The notes below the pieces were generated by a model. That model saw only the letters and a list, made by a program, of their open reading frames with translations. It was not told the DNA's origin and did not search any database. DNA of 22,565 nt, from contig JAFTBT010000089.1 in assembly GCA_017455085.1 (NCBI GenBank), positions 1 through 22,565 on the forward strand, written 5' to 3'. Each line of letters begins with the position of its first letter. The first letter of the stretch is position 1. Source of the DNA: Synergistaceae bacterium (GTDB lineage: Bacteria; Synergistota; Synergistia; Synergistales; Aminobacteriaceae). A program made the position numbers and the translations under genes. Shown here one piece after another: positions 1-7,886 of the stretch.

Positions 1-366
1 TAGTTTCCAACCTGCTTGCTTCAGCGTGAAGGATTTGTACCTGCGGACTGCCTTAAACTTTGGCGGGGATGCCTTCTCTTTACGCTTCAGGTTCTCGAAG
101 AATAGTGTGTAGGCATTCTCGATTCTTTCGGCGATATTCTGCACGGCCTGAGACCCTAACTTGCGCATGTACCCAAAGCGTTTAGTCCGTTTGAGCTTAG
201 TTAGGTGCTTCATGAGTTGGAACGCATTAATATGTTTGCCGAACAGTCTATAGTATCTCTTATGCAGAGCTATGCAATGATTGTAGATAAGTCCAGCGAT
301 ATTAACCTGCCTCATCAAAGCATTGTTATGGTCGGAATGATAGAGTTTGAAGCAAAACGTTTTCAT
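1..366 (-). CDS. tnpB: IS200/IS605-family TnpB (OrfB) RNA-guided nuclease, N-terminal part, runs off the window
   Basis: The minus strand is open without a stop from the ATG at 364-366 to the window edge, giving 122 codons. The translation has the TnpB/OrfB N-terminal character: a short beta start (MKTFCFKLYHSD), a helical segment with INxC-type residues (AGLIYNHCIALHKRYYRLFG), then LGSQAVQNIAERIENAYTLF and SPPKFKAVRRYKSFTLKQAG. The last two blocks are strongly conserved in the family just before the RuvC-like nuclease core. That core, the zinc finger and the 3' guide-RNA (omega/reRNA) end lie outside the window, so intactness cannot be judged. There is no good SD; a TATAAT lies only about 7 nt upstream, so translation may start from a very short leader. 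A plus-strand reading frame over the same bases is a shadow. Confidence 0.85.
   Translation of the reverse strand, partial: MKTFCFKLYHSDHNNALMRQVNIAGLIYNHCIALHKRYYRLFGKHINAFQLMKHLTKLKRTKRFGYMRKLGSQAVQNIAERIENAYTLFFENLKRKEKASPPKFKAVRRYKSFTLKQAGWKL
1..366 (-). mobile_element. Part of an IS200/IS605-type insertion element (only the tnpB 5' region visible)
   Basis: The element is inferred from the TnpB N-terminal coding region. No tnpA is seen on the upstream side, because the cotransporter gene begins at 504. This is therefore either a tnpB-only element or one with tnpA beyond the left edge. The outer boundary between 367 and about 440 cannot be placed from sequence alone. A weak imperfect hairpin (408-413 with 424-429) lies there but is not convincing as a left end. 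Confidence 0.5.
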
Positions 367-373
367 GGCAGAA

Positions 374-379
374 ATTATA
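374..379 (-). promoter_or_regulatory. Possible -10 box for tnpB
   Basis: A perfect TATAAT reads on the minus strand a few bases before the tnpB ATG. The hexamer at the 17-bp position upstream is TATGGA, a poor -35. If used, the transcript would be nearly leaderless. Confidence 0.3.
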
Positions 380-424
380 CTCTAAAGGCATTCATTTCCA
401 TAGCTGGAGCAAGTGGCTTTCTGC

Positions 425-455
425 TTGTTTTTTGGTAATGTCTTTCTGATATACT
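425..455 (+). promoter_or_regulatory. Probable promoter of the Na/Pi cotransporter-pbpC operon
   Basis: An extended -10 (TG-A-TATACT, 447-455) stands about 50 nt before the GTG start. A loose -35 (TTGTTT, 425-430) lies 19 bp upstream. The extended -10 is the main evidence, since the spacer is longer than ideal. Confidence 0.45.
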
Positions 456-503
456 CTATAAACCCCAATCACAAAGCTAATTTTTTGAGGGAGGTAATTT
501 TTC

Positions 504-2141
504 GTGAACTTTCAGATATTCTTCACCATTGCCGGAGGAGTAGCTCTATTCCTCTACGGTATCAAGTTACTATCCACAGCGTTACAATCTCTAGCCGGCG
601 ACAAACTACGTCAGCTTCTCGGCGAACTCACAAAGACTCCCCTGCGTGGAATCATCGTCGGAATCATCGTTACTGTCCTGATCCAGTCTTCCGCAGGCAC
701 TACAGTAATGACGGTCTCCTTCGTGAACACAGGCCTCTTGTCGCTGAAGCAGGCACTTGGCCTCATCATGGGCGCAAACATCGGTACAACCATCACCGCA
801 CAGCTCCTCGCCTTCAACATCGACACCTTTGCCCTCCCGCTGCTATTCTTGGGCGTGTTTATGTCCATGCTCACCAACAAGAAACAGCTCGGCTATCTCG
901 CAAGCGGCCTCATCGGAATCGGGTTCGTGTTTATGGGAATGCAGACCATGAAATCAGCATCACACATCATCTCCCAGCATAGAGACCTGTTGCTTTTCCT
1001 GAGTCGCAGCCCATTAACCGGAGTCCTCGCAGGAATAATTCTCACAGCGTTAGTGCAGTCTTCGGCAGCTACTATCGGACTCACAATCGCCGTAGCCTCA
1101 CAGGGACTAATCACCCTTGACGCAGCTATACCCATCATTCTCGGCGACAACATAGGTACTACACTCACAGCTATAGTTGTCTCACTGAACGCCTCACGTC
1201 CCGCAAAACAGGCCGCTATGGGACACGTGCTCTTTAACACGATCGGCACAATAATTTGCTTGATACTATTACCGTACTACAAGGAGCTTGTTGCTATGAG
1301 CGCGAATGACATCGGCAGACAGATCGCTAACTCACACATGATCTTCAACGTCCTCAACACAGTAATATTCTTCCCGTTCATCTCTCTGCTTGCGAAGTTG
1401 ATTGCTACGATTATTCCCATCAGACCCGAAGACAAACCCGAAGACGTTATGTATCTTGACCCGACACTCATCAACATTTCCACAGCGTCAGCAGTTACGG
1501 CAGTCAAGGATGAACTTTTACACATGGGCGACATCATCGGGAGGATGTTCACGGTCACGCGTGAGGCATTTTTCGACTATGATGCTGCAAAACTTGAGGA
1601 ACGCAGGAAGAAATTCGACAGCCTAGAGGACAGCGTCAACAAGATCACCCGCGCGATTTCGGAATACGCTTCGGAGATTTGGCAGAAAGGACTCTCTGAG
1701 GAAGTGTCTACGGTGTTGGGGTGCTACGTGAATGCGTCACTTGACCTCGAGAGAATCGGCGACAGAGTCGAGAACCTCATAGAACGCTGCGACGCGATGG
1801 ATCACTATTTGTCGGACGAGGCAATCGGTGAGTTCCGGGACATGTACGACACCACGAATCAGGCTATCACGCTTGCGATGTCATCAATCCAGAAGGAAGA
1901 CGCTTCGGAGGCTTGGGAAGTTATCCGGGATCTGGAGAAGAAAATAGACTCTCAGGAGCGCACCTACAGGAAGAATCACATTGACCGCCTCAACAGAGGA
2001 GAATGCGACCCAGAAAAGGGCGTGAACTTCATCACGTTACTTAGCAACCTTGAGCGTATAGGCGACCACAGCAACAACGTAGCCGGTTACACTCTGGACA
2101 TTATTGCTCTGAACAGGAACACCAACAAGAAAGCAGCATAA
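504..2141 (+). CDS. Na+/phosphate cotransporter (NptA/PNaS family) with C-terminal PhoU-like domain
   Basis: This 545-residue inner-membrane protein is predicted to take up (or export) phosphate with sodium. The membrane part (about residues 5-300) holds the inverted repeat typical of the family: QSSAGTT at 61-67 with GANIGTT at 90-96, and QSSAAT at 185-190 with GDNIGTT at 214-220. Residues from about 330 to 535 are helical and charged with two PhoU-like copies, marked by the LERIGDR/NLERIGDHSNN pair. This is the domain order of bacterial COG1283 proteins such as YjbB. The start is GTG at 504, eight bases after AGGGAGGT (488-495). The next gene begins 9 nt after the stop, suggesting co-transcription with pbpC. 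Transport direction is not decided by sequence. Confidence 0.93.
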   Translation: MNFQIFFTIAGGVALFLYGIKLLSTALQSLAGDKLRQLLGELTKTPLRGIIVGIIVTVLIQSSAGTTVMTVSFVNTGLLSLKQALGLIMGANIGTTITAQLLAFNIDTFALPLLFLGVFMSMLTNKKQLGYLASGLIGIGFVFMGMQTMKSASHIISQHRDLLLFLSRSPLTGVLAGIILTALVQSSAATIGLTIAVASQGLITLDAAIPIILGDNIGTTLTAIVVSLNASRPAKQAAMGHVLFNTIGTIICLILLPYYKELVAMSANDIGRQIANSHMIFNVLNTVIFFPFISLLAKLIATIIPIRPEDKPEDVMYLDPTLINISTASAVTAVKDELLHMGDIIGRMFTVTREAFFDYDAAKLEERRKKFDSLEDSVNKITRAISEYASEIWQKGLSEEVSTVLGCYVNASLDLERIGDRVENLIERCDAMDHYLSDEAIGEFRDMYDTTNQAITLAMSSIQKEDASEAWEVIRDLEKKIDSQERTYRKNHIDRLNRGECDPEKGVNFITLLSNLERIGDHSNNVAGYTLDIIALNRNTNKKAA

Positions 2142-2150
2142 CCCCTAAAC

Positions 2151-4430
2151 ATGAAGAAATTTCTGCTCTCACTTTTCGCACTGGCACTGATGATTTTTGC
2201 GGGGCTATGGATTAACATAGACCTCAACCCCCAGAAAGTCATCACTATACACGGCTCACCTGCACTATATGACTCCGAAGGCAGACTCTTTCACGTGAGG
2301 CTTTCCCCTGATTCTGAGTGGCAGATACCGATTCCGCTTGAGGAGATGGGTAAATGGCTTCCGTTAGTTGCAGTGAACGCAGAGGACGGGAGATTCTACA
2401 GCCACTTCGGAATTGATGTGCTAGCTATGTTGCGGGCATTGTGGCAGGACATGACTCAGAGGCGAGTGGTCTCCGGAGCATCGACAATCACGAGTCAGGT
2501 TATCCGTATGGCGGTGTCGGAACGTGAGGGCAGAAAACGTACTCCGTCAACAAAAGTGCGGGAGTTCATCATGGCGTTGAAGCTGGAGCGAGAACTCACC
2601 AAGCCGCAGATTCTGGAGGCATACCTGAATCTAGCACCCTTCGGCGGGAATATCAGGGGAGTCCAAGCCGCGAGCCTGATGTATTTCGGGAAGAAGGCAT
2701 CACAGATTTCGCCCGGTGAAGCCTGCCTGATGATCGGTATGCTGAAGGGCCCGACACTGTACCGCCCGGACACACGGCCAAGTGCATCACGTAAACGCCG
2801 CAACGAGATTATTGCCCTGATGGAGCGCAAAGGTGTGTTTACGCATGACGAAGCAGGACGTGCATACCGTGAGGACTTACCGGCGCAGAAGTCAGTACGC
2901 GGGTCAAAGTTCTGGTATTTGCCGTCAAGGGCGTGGCATTTCTCGGAGATGGTACTCTCACAGAATCCGGACGGAGCGATTTGGGACTCTAAGCACGCGC
3001 AGAGATTCGAGACCACATTAAACCTAGAGACACAGACAAAACTAGAGGGGATACTTCGCCAATCACTGAATGACTTTCCGGCTGACATAACACTTTCTGC
3101 GGGGATAGTCGACAACAAAACCGCAAGCCTCATCGCGTGGGTGGGCAATGCACGATTTAGTTACGGCACAGATCCGTCTTCGTGGGTGGACTGCGGACGC
3201 GCTCCGAGATCTCCCGGGTCGACACTGAAGCCGTTTGCGTACTTGGCCGCGATAGATTCGGGGACACTCACACCGTCAACGTTGCTTGCAGATACATCAA
3301 TGGCATTTTCCGGAAGAGCACCGAGAAACTTCGACCTGAAGTATAGGGGAGCAGTTACGGCGAGGGTAGCACTTTCTGAGTCCCTGAATGCTCCGGCAGT
3401 GAGGGTATTGCGTTCGACAGGCAACGATAAAGTTTTGAGCCTGATGCGTGAAGCTGGATTGCGTCACCTCACACAAAACGCGAAGTATTACGGCGACTCC
3501 CTGATACTCGGCGGATGTGATATTACTCTGCTTGAGGAGCTGGAGGCTTTCACGGCTATAGCATCACTCGGAATACACAGGAACTTGAAGCTGCTGAAGG
3601 ACTCTCCGCAAATTTCCGAACGCATTGCGACTGAAGGAGGGTGCTGGCTTGTGGGGGACATGCTGACGTACAACGGGGAGCTTTCACGTTTTGCGAGCGG
3701 GACACTAGGCGGCGGAGGAAAGTGGCGTGTTGCGCTGAAGACGGGGACATCGTACGGATTGCGTGATGCGTGGGCGGCGGCATGGACTCCGGATTACACG
3801 GTAGTAGTGTGGGCGGGGAACCCTGACGGGGAATCTTGGCCGGGACTCGTGGGAGCGAGGGCTGCTGCTCCGGTGGCGGTGAAGATTCTGCGTGTGGTGT
3901 CGCCGAAATCCGGCTGGTACGAGAAACCTGAAGGCGTAGTGATGCGTGAGGTGTGTGCGCTTTCCGGGAAGCCTCCGACTGGGCTGTGTCCGTCCGTCAA
4001 AATGGATTGGGCTGTTGAGGGCGTGACGAAGACGTTTCCGTGCGACATACATACACTTAGGAGCGGGCAGAGGGTTGTGAATCTGCCTGCGGAGTTCAGT
4101 GCGACCCTGAATCGGAGGAATGAGCTTGCTGTAGTGCGGAAGTATTCGGAGCTGAAGATCATATCACCAGTGCCGGGAGCGGTGTATTTTGCTGCACCGT
4201 TTGACCTTGAGAGAAAGATTCCCATGAAGGCAGAAGGAGCTGTTGGGCTGGTGTGGTGGTACATTGACGGGGAATATGTCGGAAGTGTGGAGGCGGAGAG
4301 GACATTTTTCCATGATGTGCCTGACGGAGGGCATGTAGTGAGTGTAGTTGATGAGACGGGCAGGAGCGCAAAGGTAGATGTGAAAGTTTTTACACCGGGC
4401 AAAAAACGGCAGAGTGATTTATTATTCTGA
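2151..4430 (+). CDS. pbpC: Penicillin-binding protein 1C (bifunctional glycosyltransferase/transpeptidase)
   Basis: This 759-residue enzyme polymerises and cross-links peptidoglycan on the periplasmic side of the inner membrane. Residues 4-20 form a signal anchor. The GT51 glycosyltransferase shows EDGRFYSHFG (78-87, catalytic Glu78), GASTITSQ (109-116, where the family usually has QQ) and LNLAPFGGNIRG (159-170). The transpeptidase has S357-T-L-K360 (active serine in SPGSTLKP), SLN (411-413) and KTG (530-532). The C-terminus from about 667 matches the BiPBP_C domain that distinguishes PBP1C from PBP1A/1B (ISPVPGAVYFAAP, WWYIDG). It follows the cotransporter by 9 nt with no clear SD of its own, so it probably depends on translational coupling. 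The alpha-2-macroglobulin partner often linked to pbpC is not in the window. Confidence 0.95.
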   Translation: MKKFLLSLFALALMIFAGLWINIDLNPQKVITIHGSPALYDSEGRLFHVRLSPDSEWQIPIPLEEMGKWLPLVAVNAEDGRFYSHFGIDVLAMLRALWQDMTQRRVVSGASTITSQVIRMAVSEREGRKRTPSTKVREFIMALKLERELTKPQILEAYLNLAPFGGNIRGVQAASLMYFGKKASQISPGEACLMIGMLKGPTLYRPDTRPSASRKRRNEIIALMERKGVFTHDEAGRAYREDLPAQKSVRGSKFWYLPSRAWHFSEMVLSQNPDGAIWDSKHAQRFETTLNLETQTKLEGILRQSLNDFPADITLSAGIVDNKTASLIAWVGNARFSYGTDPSSWVDCGRAPRSPGSTLKPFAYLAAIDSGTLTPSTLLADTSMAFSGRAPRNFDLKYRGAVTARVALSESLNAPAVRVLRSTGNDKVLSLMREAGLRHLTQNAKYYGDSLILGGCDITLLEELEAFTAIASLGIHRNLKLLKDSPQISERIATEGGCWLVGDMLTYNGELSRFASGTLGGGGKWRVALKTGTSYGLRDAWAAAWTPDYTVVVWAGNPDGESWPGLVGARAAAPVAVKILRVVSPKSGWYEKPEGVVMREVCALSGKPPTGLCPSVKMDWAVEGVTKTFPCDIHTLRSGQRVVNLPAEFSATLNRRNELAVVRKYSELKIISPVPGAVYFAAPFDLERKIPMKAEGAVGLVWWYIDGEYVGSVEAERTFFHDVPDGGHVVSVVDETGRSAKVDVKVFTPGKKRQSDLLF

Positions 4431-4536
4431 ATGGGTATGCTGACAACATGAACACATACACGCAATAACATCATCGAGCGTTATTCTTAGAGAGTAAATC
4501 TGTCAAGCTAATCAATTCTTCCTGTGAAAGTTATAT

Positions 4537-4542
4537 TATAAT
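4537..4542 (+). promoter_or_regulatory. Probable -10 box for the rnj-uppP-maf operon
   Basis: A perfect TATAAT lies about 88 nt before the TTG start of RNase J, in the AT-rich gap after pbpC. No good -35 is seen at 16-18 bp; the nearest is TTCTTC with a 15-bp spacer. It would give a leader of about 80 nt. Confidence 0.45.
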
Positions 4543-4567
4543 GAACATACCCAAACTATGAATTTCA

Positions 4568-4597
4568 TCCCTGCATGTCAGGGAATATATATATATA
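4568..4597 (+). other. Leader hairpin followed by an AT-dinucleotide run upstream of rnj
   Basis: TCCCTG (4568-4573) pairs with CAGGGA (4579-4584) around a 5-base loop. It is followed at once by an alternating A/T run (4585-4597). Both sit in the predicted untranslated leader of RNase J, about 45 nt before the SD. No function is known from sequence; it could affect transcript stability. Confidence 0.35.
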
Positions 4598-4629
4598 CAC
4601 AATCTTTCACACACAGGAGGACTAATAAT

Positions 4630-6384
4630 TTGACGCAGAAAAATTCACGTATACGCCGCAGGAATGGAGGCTATGATGGCAAAGAACACCTCAGTTTTAT
4701 TCCGCTCGGAGGCCTCGGAGAAATCGGCAAGAATATGTATGTACTTGAATACGGCGACGAAATTATCGTAATCGACTCGGGCCTCAAATTCCCAGACTCA
4801 GAACTTCCAGGAATAGATTACATTGTACCGGACATTACTTACCTAGAAGCCAACAAGGACAGAATCCTCGCAATCATCATCACTCACGGCCACGAAGACC
4901 ACACCGGCGCACTCCCTTACGTATTACCCAGACTCAACACTCCACTTTACGGAACACAATTAACGCTCGGACTCATCCGCAACAAACTTCAGGAAGACCT
5001 CCCGCTTTACCGGCCAGATATGCACGAAATCAGAGCAGGCGACGTCATCAAGATAGGCTCATTCACGATCAGGTTCATAGCTGTTTCGCACTCCATACCT
5101 GACGGAGTAGCTCTCTCAATCGACACACCATTAGGCCGCGTAGTTCACACAGGGGACTTCAAGCTCGACAGCACACCAGTTGACGGAAGAGTCACGGACT
5201 ACGGCGCACTCGCAGAAGAAGGCGACAAAGGCGTAATGCTGCTGTGTTCGGACTCCACTAATGCCGAGCGTAAGGGCTTCACTCCCAGCGAACGCACAAT
5301 CTCTGCGACTCTGGACTCGCTTTTCAGGACATACCGAACCAAGAGAATCATAGTCTCGTCATTCGCCAGCAACGTCCACAGGATTCAGCAGGTTGCGGAT
5401 GTGTCTGCACGCTTCAACAGAAAGATTGCTTTTCTTGGCCGGAGCATGATTCGGAACGTTGAACTCGCACGTGAAACAGGATACCTCAAAATCGACTCTC
5501 GCATGATGATTCAGGTTGAGGAGCTCTGGAAGTATTCGGACAATCAGTTAGTAGTCGTAACTACAGGCAGTCAGGGAGAGCCATTTTCCGGACTCGTAAC
5601 CATGAGCCGCGGCGAAAACAAGTCCATCGAACTCGGCGAACATGATGTAGTTTTCCTGCTGGCGTCAGTGATTCCCGGCAACGAAAAACTCATCAACAAC
5701 ACCATAAATAGACTCTTTGCTCAAGGGTGCGAAGTTGTCTACGAGAAGGAGAAGAACACTCACGTATCCGGACATGCATCGGCTGAGGAGCTGAAGATCA
5801 TGCTGAATCTTGTGAGGCCGCAATATTTTGTGCCTATACACGGCGAGTACAAGCACATGGTCAGGCATTCGCAGCTGGCTCAAGAAGTCGGCATAGCCCA
5901 GCGCAATATTTTCCTGATGGTGAACGGGGATATACTGACGTTTACGCGCAATGCACCTCCCAAAAAGCACGGCACAGTCCAGTCCGGAGCGGTGATAGTT
6001 GACGGGAATGCAGCAGGCAGCATCAAGAGCGAAGTCCTCAAGGAACGACGGGAAATTGCTGAAGACGGTGTGCTGGTTGTGGGAGCGTCCGTAGACGACA
6101 GAGGGAACTTGCTTGCACCGGTGGCTATCGAGACGCAGGGGGTATTCATTCCGGATGACTCACGGCAGATCTTCAAGGAGCTTTACGCGGCGAGTGAGAG
6201 GGCTATTCAGGAACTTGCGGGAAGCCGTGTGAACATTGACACACTGAGGAAAGCTGTGAAGGCGCGAGTCAGGGACGTACTCCGGAAACGTGACTCATCA
6301 TTTGCGGTGATACTGCCGGTGATTTCGGTGAAGCAGTCGGGATATTACGATGACTACAGCAAGTACGAGAAAGAATTTTTCTAG
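4630..6384 (+). CDS. rnj: Ribonuclease J (beta-CASP metallo-beta-lactamase RNase)
   Basis: This is a cytoplasmic endo-/5'-3' exoribonuclease for mRNA decay and RNA maturation. The start chosen is TTG at 4630, nine bases after AGGAGG (4615-4620), giving 584 aa, near the usual 550-600. An in-frame ATG at 4558 would add 24 residues translated from the leader hairpin and AT run, and has no SD. Motifs, counting from TTG: the zinc-binding HGHEDH at 86-91, PDGVALSIDTPLGRVVHTGDFKLD, the beta-CASP block LLCSDSTNAERKGFTPSE, and HVSGHASAEEL near residue 380. A C-terminal domain of RNase J type follows. A short Arg/Lys-rich extension precedes the catalytic domain. The stop codon lies inside the SD of uppP, so the two genes are tightly coupled. 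Confidence 0.93.
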   Translation: MTQKNSRIRRRNGGYDGKEHLSFIPLGGLGEIGKNMYVLEYGDEIIVIDSGLKFPDSELPGIDYIVPDITYLEANKDRILAIIITHGHEDHTGALPYVLPRLNTPLYGTQLTLGLIRNKLQEDLPLYRPDMHEIRAGDVIKIGSFTIRFIAVSHSIPDGVALSIDTPLGRVVHTGDFKLDSTPVDGRVTDYGALAEEGDKGVMLLCSDSTNAERKGFTPSERTISATLDSLFRTYRTKRIIVSSFASNVHRIQQVADVSARFNRKIAFLGRSMIRNVELARETGYLKIDSRMMIQVEELWKYSDNQLVVVTTGSQGEPFSGLVTMSRGENKSIELGEHDVVFLLASVIPGNEKLINNTINRLFAQGCEVVYEKEKNTHVSGHASAEELKIMLNLVRPQYFVPIHGEYKHMVRHSQLAQEVGIAQRNIFLMVNGDILTFTRNAPPKKHGTVQSGAVIVDGNAAGSIKSEVLKERREIAEDGVLVVGASVDDRGNLLAPVAIETQGVFIPDDSRQIFKELYAASERAIQELAGSRVNIDTLRKAVKARVRDVLRKRDSSFAVILPVISVKQSGYYDDYSKYEKEFF

Positions 6385-6392
6385 GAGGGTTT

Positions 6393-7196
6393 ATGTTGCT
6401 TAAGACGTTAATACTCGGAGCAGTTCAGGGTCTATGTGAATTTCTGCCTGTGAGCAGTTCGGGACATTTGGCGATATTCCAGATATTTATGGGCTTCGGA
6501 GAGAATCTAGTGGCGTTTGATATACTGCTGCACTTTGCGACGTTATTGGCAGTGGTGCTGTTTTTCTGGAGGGACATTCTGCGCATACTCTCTGACTGGT
6601 TCGGAGGCTGGGTGAATCCGAGCAATAGGCGTTCGGGCTGGGCGTATGGCTGGGCGATAATTATAGCCTCGTTCGTGACGGCGGTGTTGGGTTTAGGCCT
6701 GAAGAGTACTGTGGAGAAAGTGAGCGAGAGCCTGATTCTTGTGGGAGCAGGAGAGATTTTCACGGGAATAGTGCTGCTGATGATTCCGGTGTTTTCGCGT
6801 TCACGTGGCAATGCCTCACTGCTGAAGATAGCTCTTGCTGTAGGACTAGCGCAGGGAATAGCTGTGATGCCGGGAATTTCTCGCTCCGGAATGTCGATAG
6901 CGATGGGTCTGTTTATGGGCTTGGGGATAAGCGAGGCGTTCAGGTTTTCGTTCTTGATATCGATACCTGCGATTTTGGGAGCTACGTTGCTGGAGTGCGT
7001 GAAGGTGCTGAAGGGTGGCGAAGTAGTATTTATCCCTGAGGGCTGGATATGGGGAGCGGTGGTAGCGTTTGTGTTGGGGATGGCCTCACTAAAATTCATG
7101 AAGGGACTCGTAGACGCGGGGAAGTGGGCGTATTTTGGGGTGTATTGCCTGCTGATTGGTGCGGTGGCTGTAGGGCTGGGGTGGTTTGCGGTATGA
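6393..7196 (+). CDS. uppP: Undecaprenyl-diphosphate phosphatase (BacA/UppP)
   Basis: This 267-residue integral membrane enzyme removes one phosphate from undecaprenyl diphosphate, regenerating the lipid carrier for peptidoglycan and O-antigen synthesis. Both catalytic re-entrant motifs are intact: EFLPVSSSGH (16-25) and PGISRSG (160-166). The rest is a set of hydrophobic helices, and the length matches the family (about 265-275). The ATG at 6393 follows AGGAGG (6383-6388), which overlaps the rnj stop, leaving only 8 bases between the genes. Its place beside RNase J and downstream of a penicillin-binding protein fits an envelope-synthesis neighbourhood. Confidence 0.96.
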   Translation: MLLKTLILGAVQGLCEFLPVSSSGHLAIFQIFMGFGENLVAFDILLHFATLLAVVLFFWRDILRILSDWFGGWVNPSNRRSGWAYGWAIIIASFVTAVLGLGLKSTVEKVSESLILVGAGEIFTGIVLLMIPVFSRSRGNASLLKIALAVGLAQGIAVMPGISRSGMSIAMGLFMGLGISEAFRFSFLISIPAILGATLLECVKVLKGGEVVFIPEGWIWGAVVAFVLGMASLKFMKGLVDAGKWAYFGVYCLLIGAVAVGLGWFAV

Positions 7197-7204
7197 TGGG
7201 TGTT

Positions 7205-7235
7205 GCCTCACACACAACAGCGTATGCCTCACACA
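7205..7235. repeat. Two 10-bp direct repeats, 21-bp period, before maf
   Basis: GCCTCACACA occurs at 7205-7214 and again at 7226-7235, in the 56-bp gap between uppP and maf. The SD of maf (CAGGAG) begins just after the second copy. Confidence 0.5.
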
Positions 7236-7252
7236 TCAGGAGTGATTTGTAG

Positions 7253-7822
7253 ATGAGAATAATTCTCGCTTCAGGCAGTCCCAGACGTAGGGCATTGCTG
7301 CATGATTTAGGCTTGACGTTCGAGGTCTACAAGCCCAATGTTGACGAATCTCACTCTCCACACGAATCTCCCGACACTCTCTGCGCAAGACTCTCACGCC
7401 TCAAAGCTGAAGCAGGTGCACAAAAATACCCGGACTCTCTCGTGGTTGCTGCAGATACTATCGTGGTGATCGATGGCAAAATTCTTGGGAAGCCCGTGAA
7501 TCGTGGGGACGCTGTGAACATGCTCACGACACTTCAGGGTCGCGAACACGAAGTACTTACGGGACTCAGTGTCTGCATGAACGGAAAACTACTGACTCAC
7601 GTTGAACACACCCGCGTGAAATTCCGGGTTCTCACTGACGCAGAAATACATGCTTATGTCTCAACGGGAGAATGCGACGACAAAGCCGGTGCGTATGCTG
7701 TTCAGGGCAAAGGCTCGCTACTGATTGAGGGGCTGCATGGGGATTACTTCAACGTTGTGGGGCTTCCTGTGTGTAGACTGGGAATTATGCTGCATGAATT
7801 TGGCATTAACATACTTGCGTGA
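7253..7822 (+). CDS. maf: Maf-family nucleoside triphosphate pyrophosphatase (dTTP/UTP type)
   Basis: This 189-residue cytoplasmic house-cleaning enzyme hydrolyses non-canonical or excess NTPs to NMP and pyrophosphate. The N-terminal signature ASGSPRR (6-12) and the catalytic-acid region VVAADTIV (Asp68), followed by GKILGKP, are intact. The segment KAGAYAVQGKGSLLIEGLHGDYFNVVGLP resembles the YhdE/BSU-Maf branch (dTTP and UTP) more than the YceF branch (m7GTP); that assignment is by motif only. Start ATG at 7253 follows CAGGAG with a normal spacer. It lies 56 bp after uppP and ends just before an intrinsic terminator, so it is probably the last gene of the rnj-uppP-maf unit. Confidence 0.94.
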   Translation: MRIILASGSPRRRALLHDLGLTFEVYKPNVDESHSPHESPDTLCARLSRLKAEAGAQKYPDSLVVAADTIVVIDGKILGKPVNRGDAVNMLTTLQGREHEVLTGLSVCMNGKLLTHVEHTRVKFRVLTDAEIHAYVSTGECDDKAGAYAVQGKGSLLIEGLHGDYFNVVGLPVCRLGIMLHEFGINILA

Positions 7823-7859
7823 AGGTGTTAGTGTTGCGTGAAAGGGGTAATGTTGCGGG
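7815..7859. repeat. 19-bp degenerate tandem repeat spanning the maf stop codon
   Basis: Three units start with TTGCG at 7815, 7834 and 7853. The first two (7815-7833 and 7834-7852) agree at 16 of 19 positions. The third merges into the terminator stem. The maf stop codon (7820-7822) lies in the first unit. Confidence 0.55.
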
Positions 7860-7885
7860 GATGGCGTGAGGTCCCCGCTGTTTTT
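7855..7885 (+). terminator. Intrinsic terminator after maf
   Basis: GCGGGGA (7855-7861) pairs perfectly with TCCCCGC (7872-7878) around a 10-base loop. It is followed by TGTTTTT. The U-rich tract is on the plus-strand side only, so it ends the rnj-uppP-maf transcript. It lies immediately before the 3' end of the convergent aminopeptidase gene. Confidence 0.85.
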
Positions 7886-7886
7886 G

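Noticed and set aside
205..982. Plus-strand reading frames over tnpB and the start of the cotransporter gene (205-438 and 413-982)
   Set aside because: The first is antisense to a recognisable TnpB N-terminus. The second overlaps the cotransporter in another frame, is Arg/His-rich and resembles no protein.
2495..4474. Long minus-strand frames opposite pbpC (217 and 226 aa)
   Set aside because: They are antisense to a fully motif-supported PBP1C, rich in Ser/Thr/Pro/Arg and have no SD.
4464..4485. AATAAC/GTTATT hairpin as a terminator after pbpC
   Set aside because: The stem is only 6 AT-rich base pairs and no T-run follows.
4558..4629. ATG at 4558 as the RNase J start
   Set aside because: It has no SD and adds residues coded by the leader hairpin and AT run, whereas TTG 4630 has AGGAGG at ideal distance.
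6425..7099. 224-aa minus-strand frame opposite uppP
   Set aside because: UppP motifs on the plus strand are complete; the antisense product has shadow composition.
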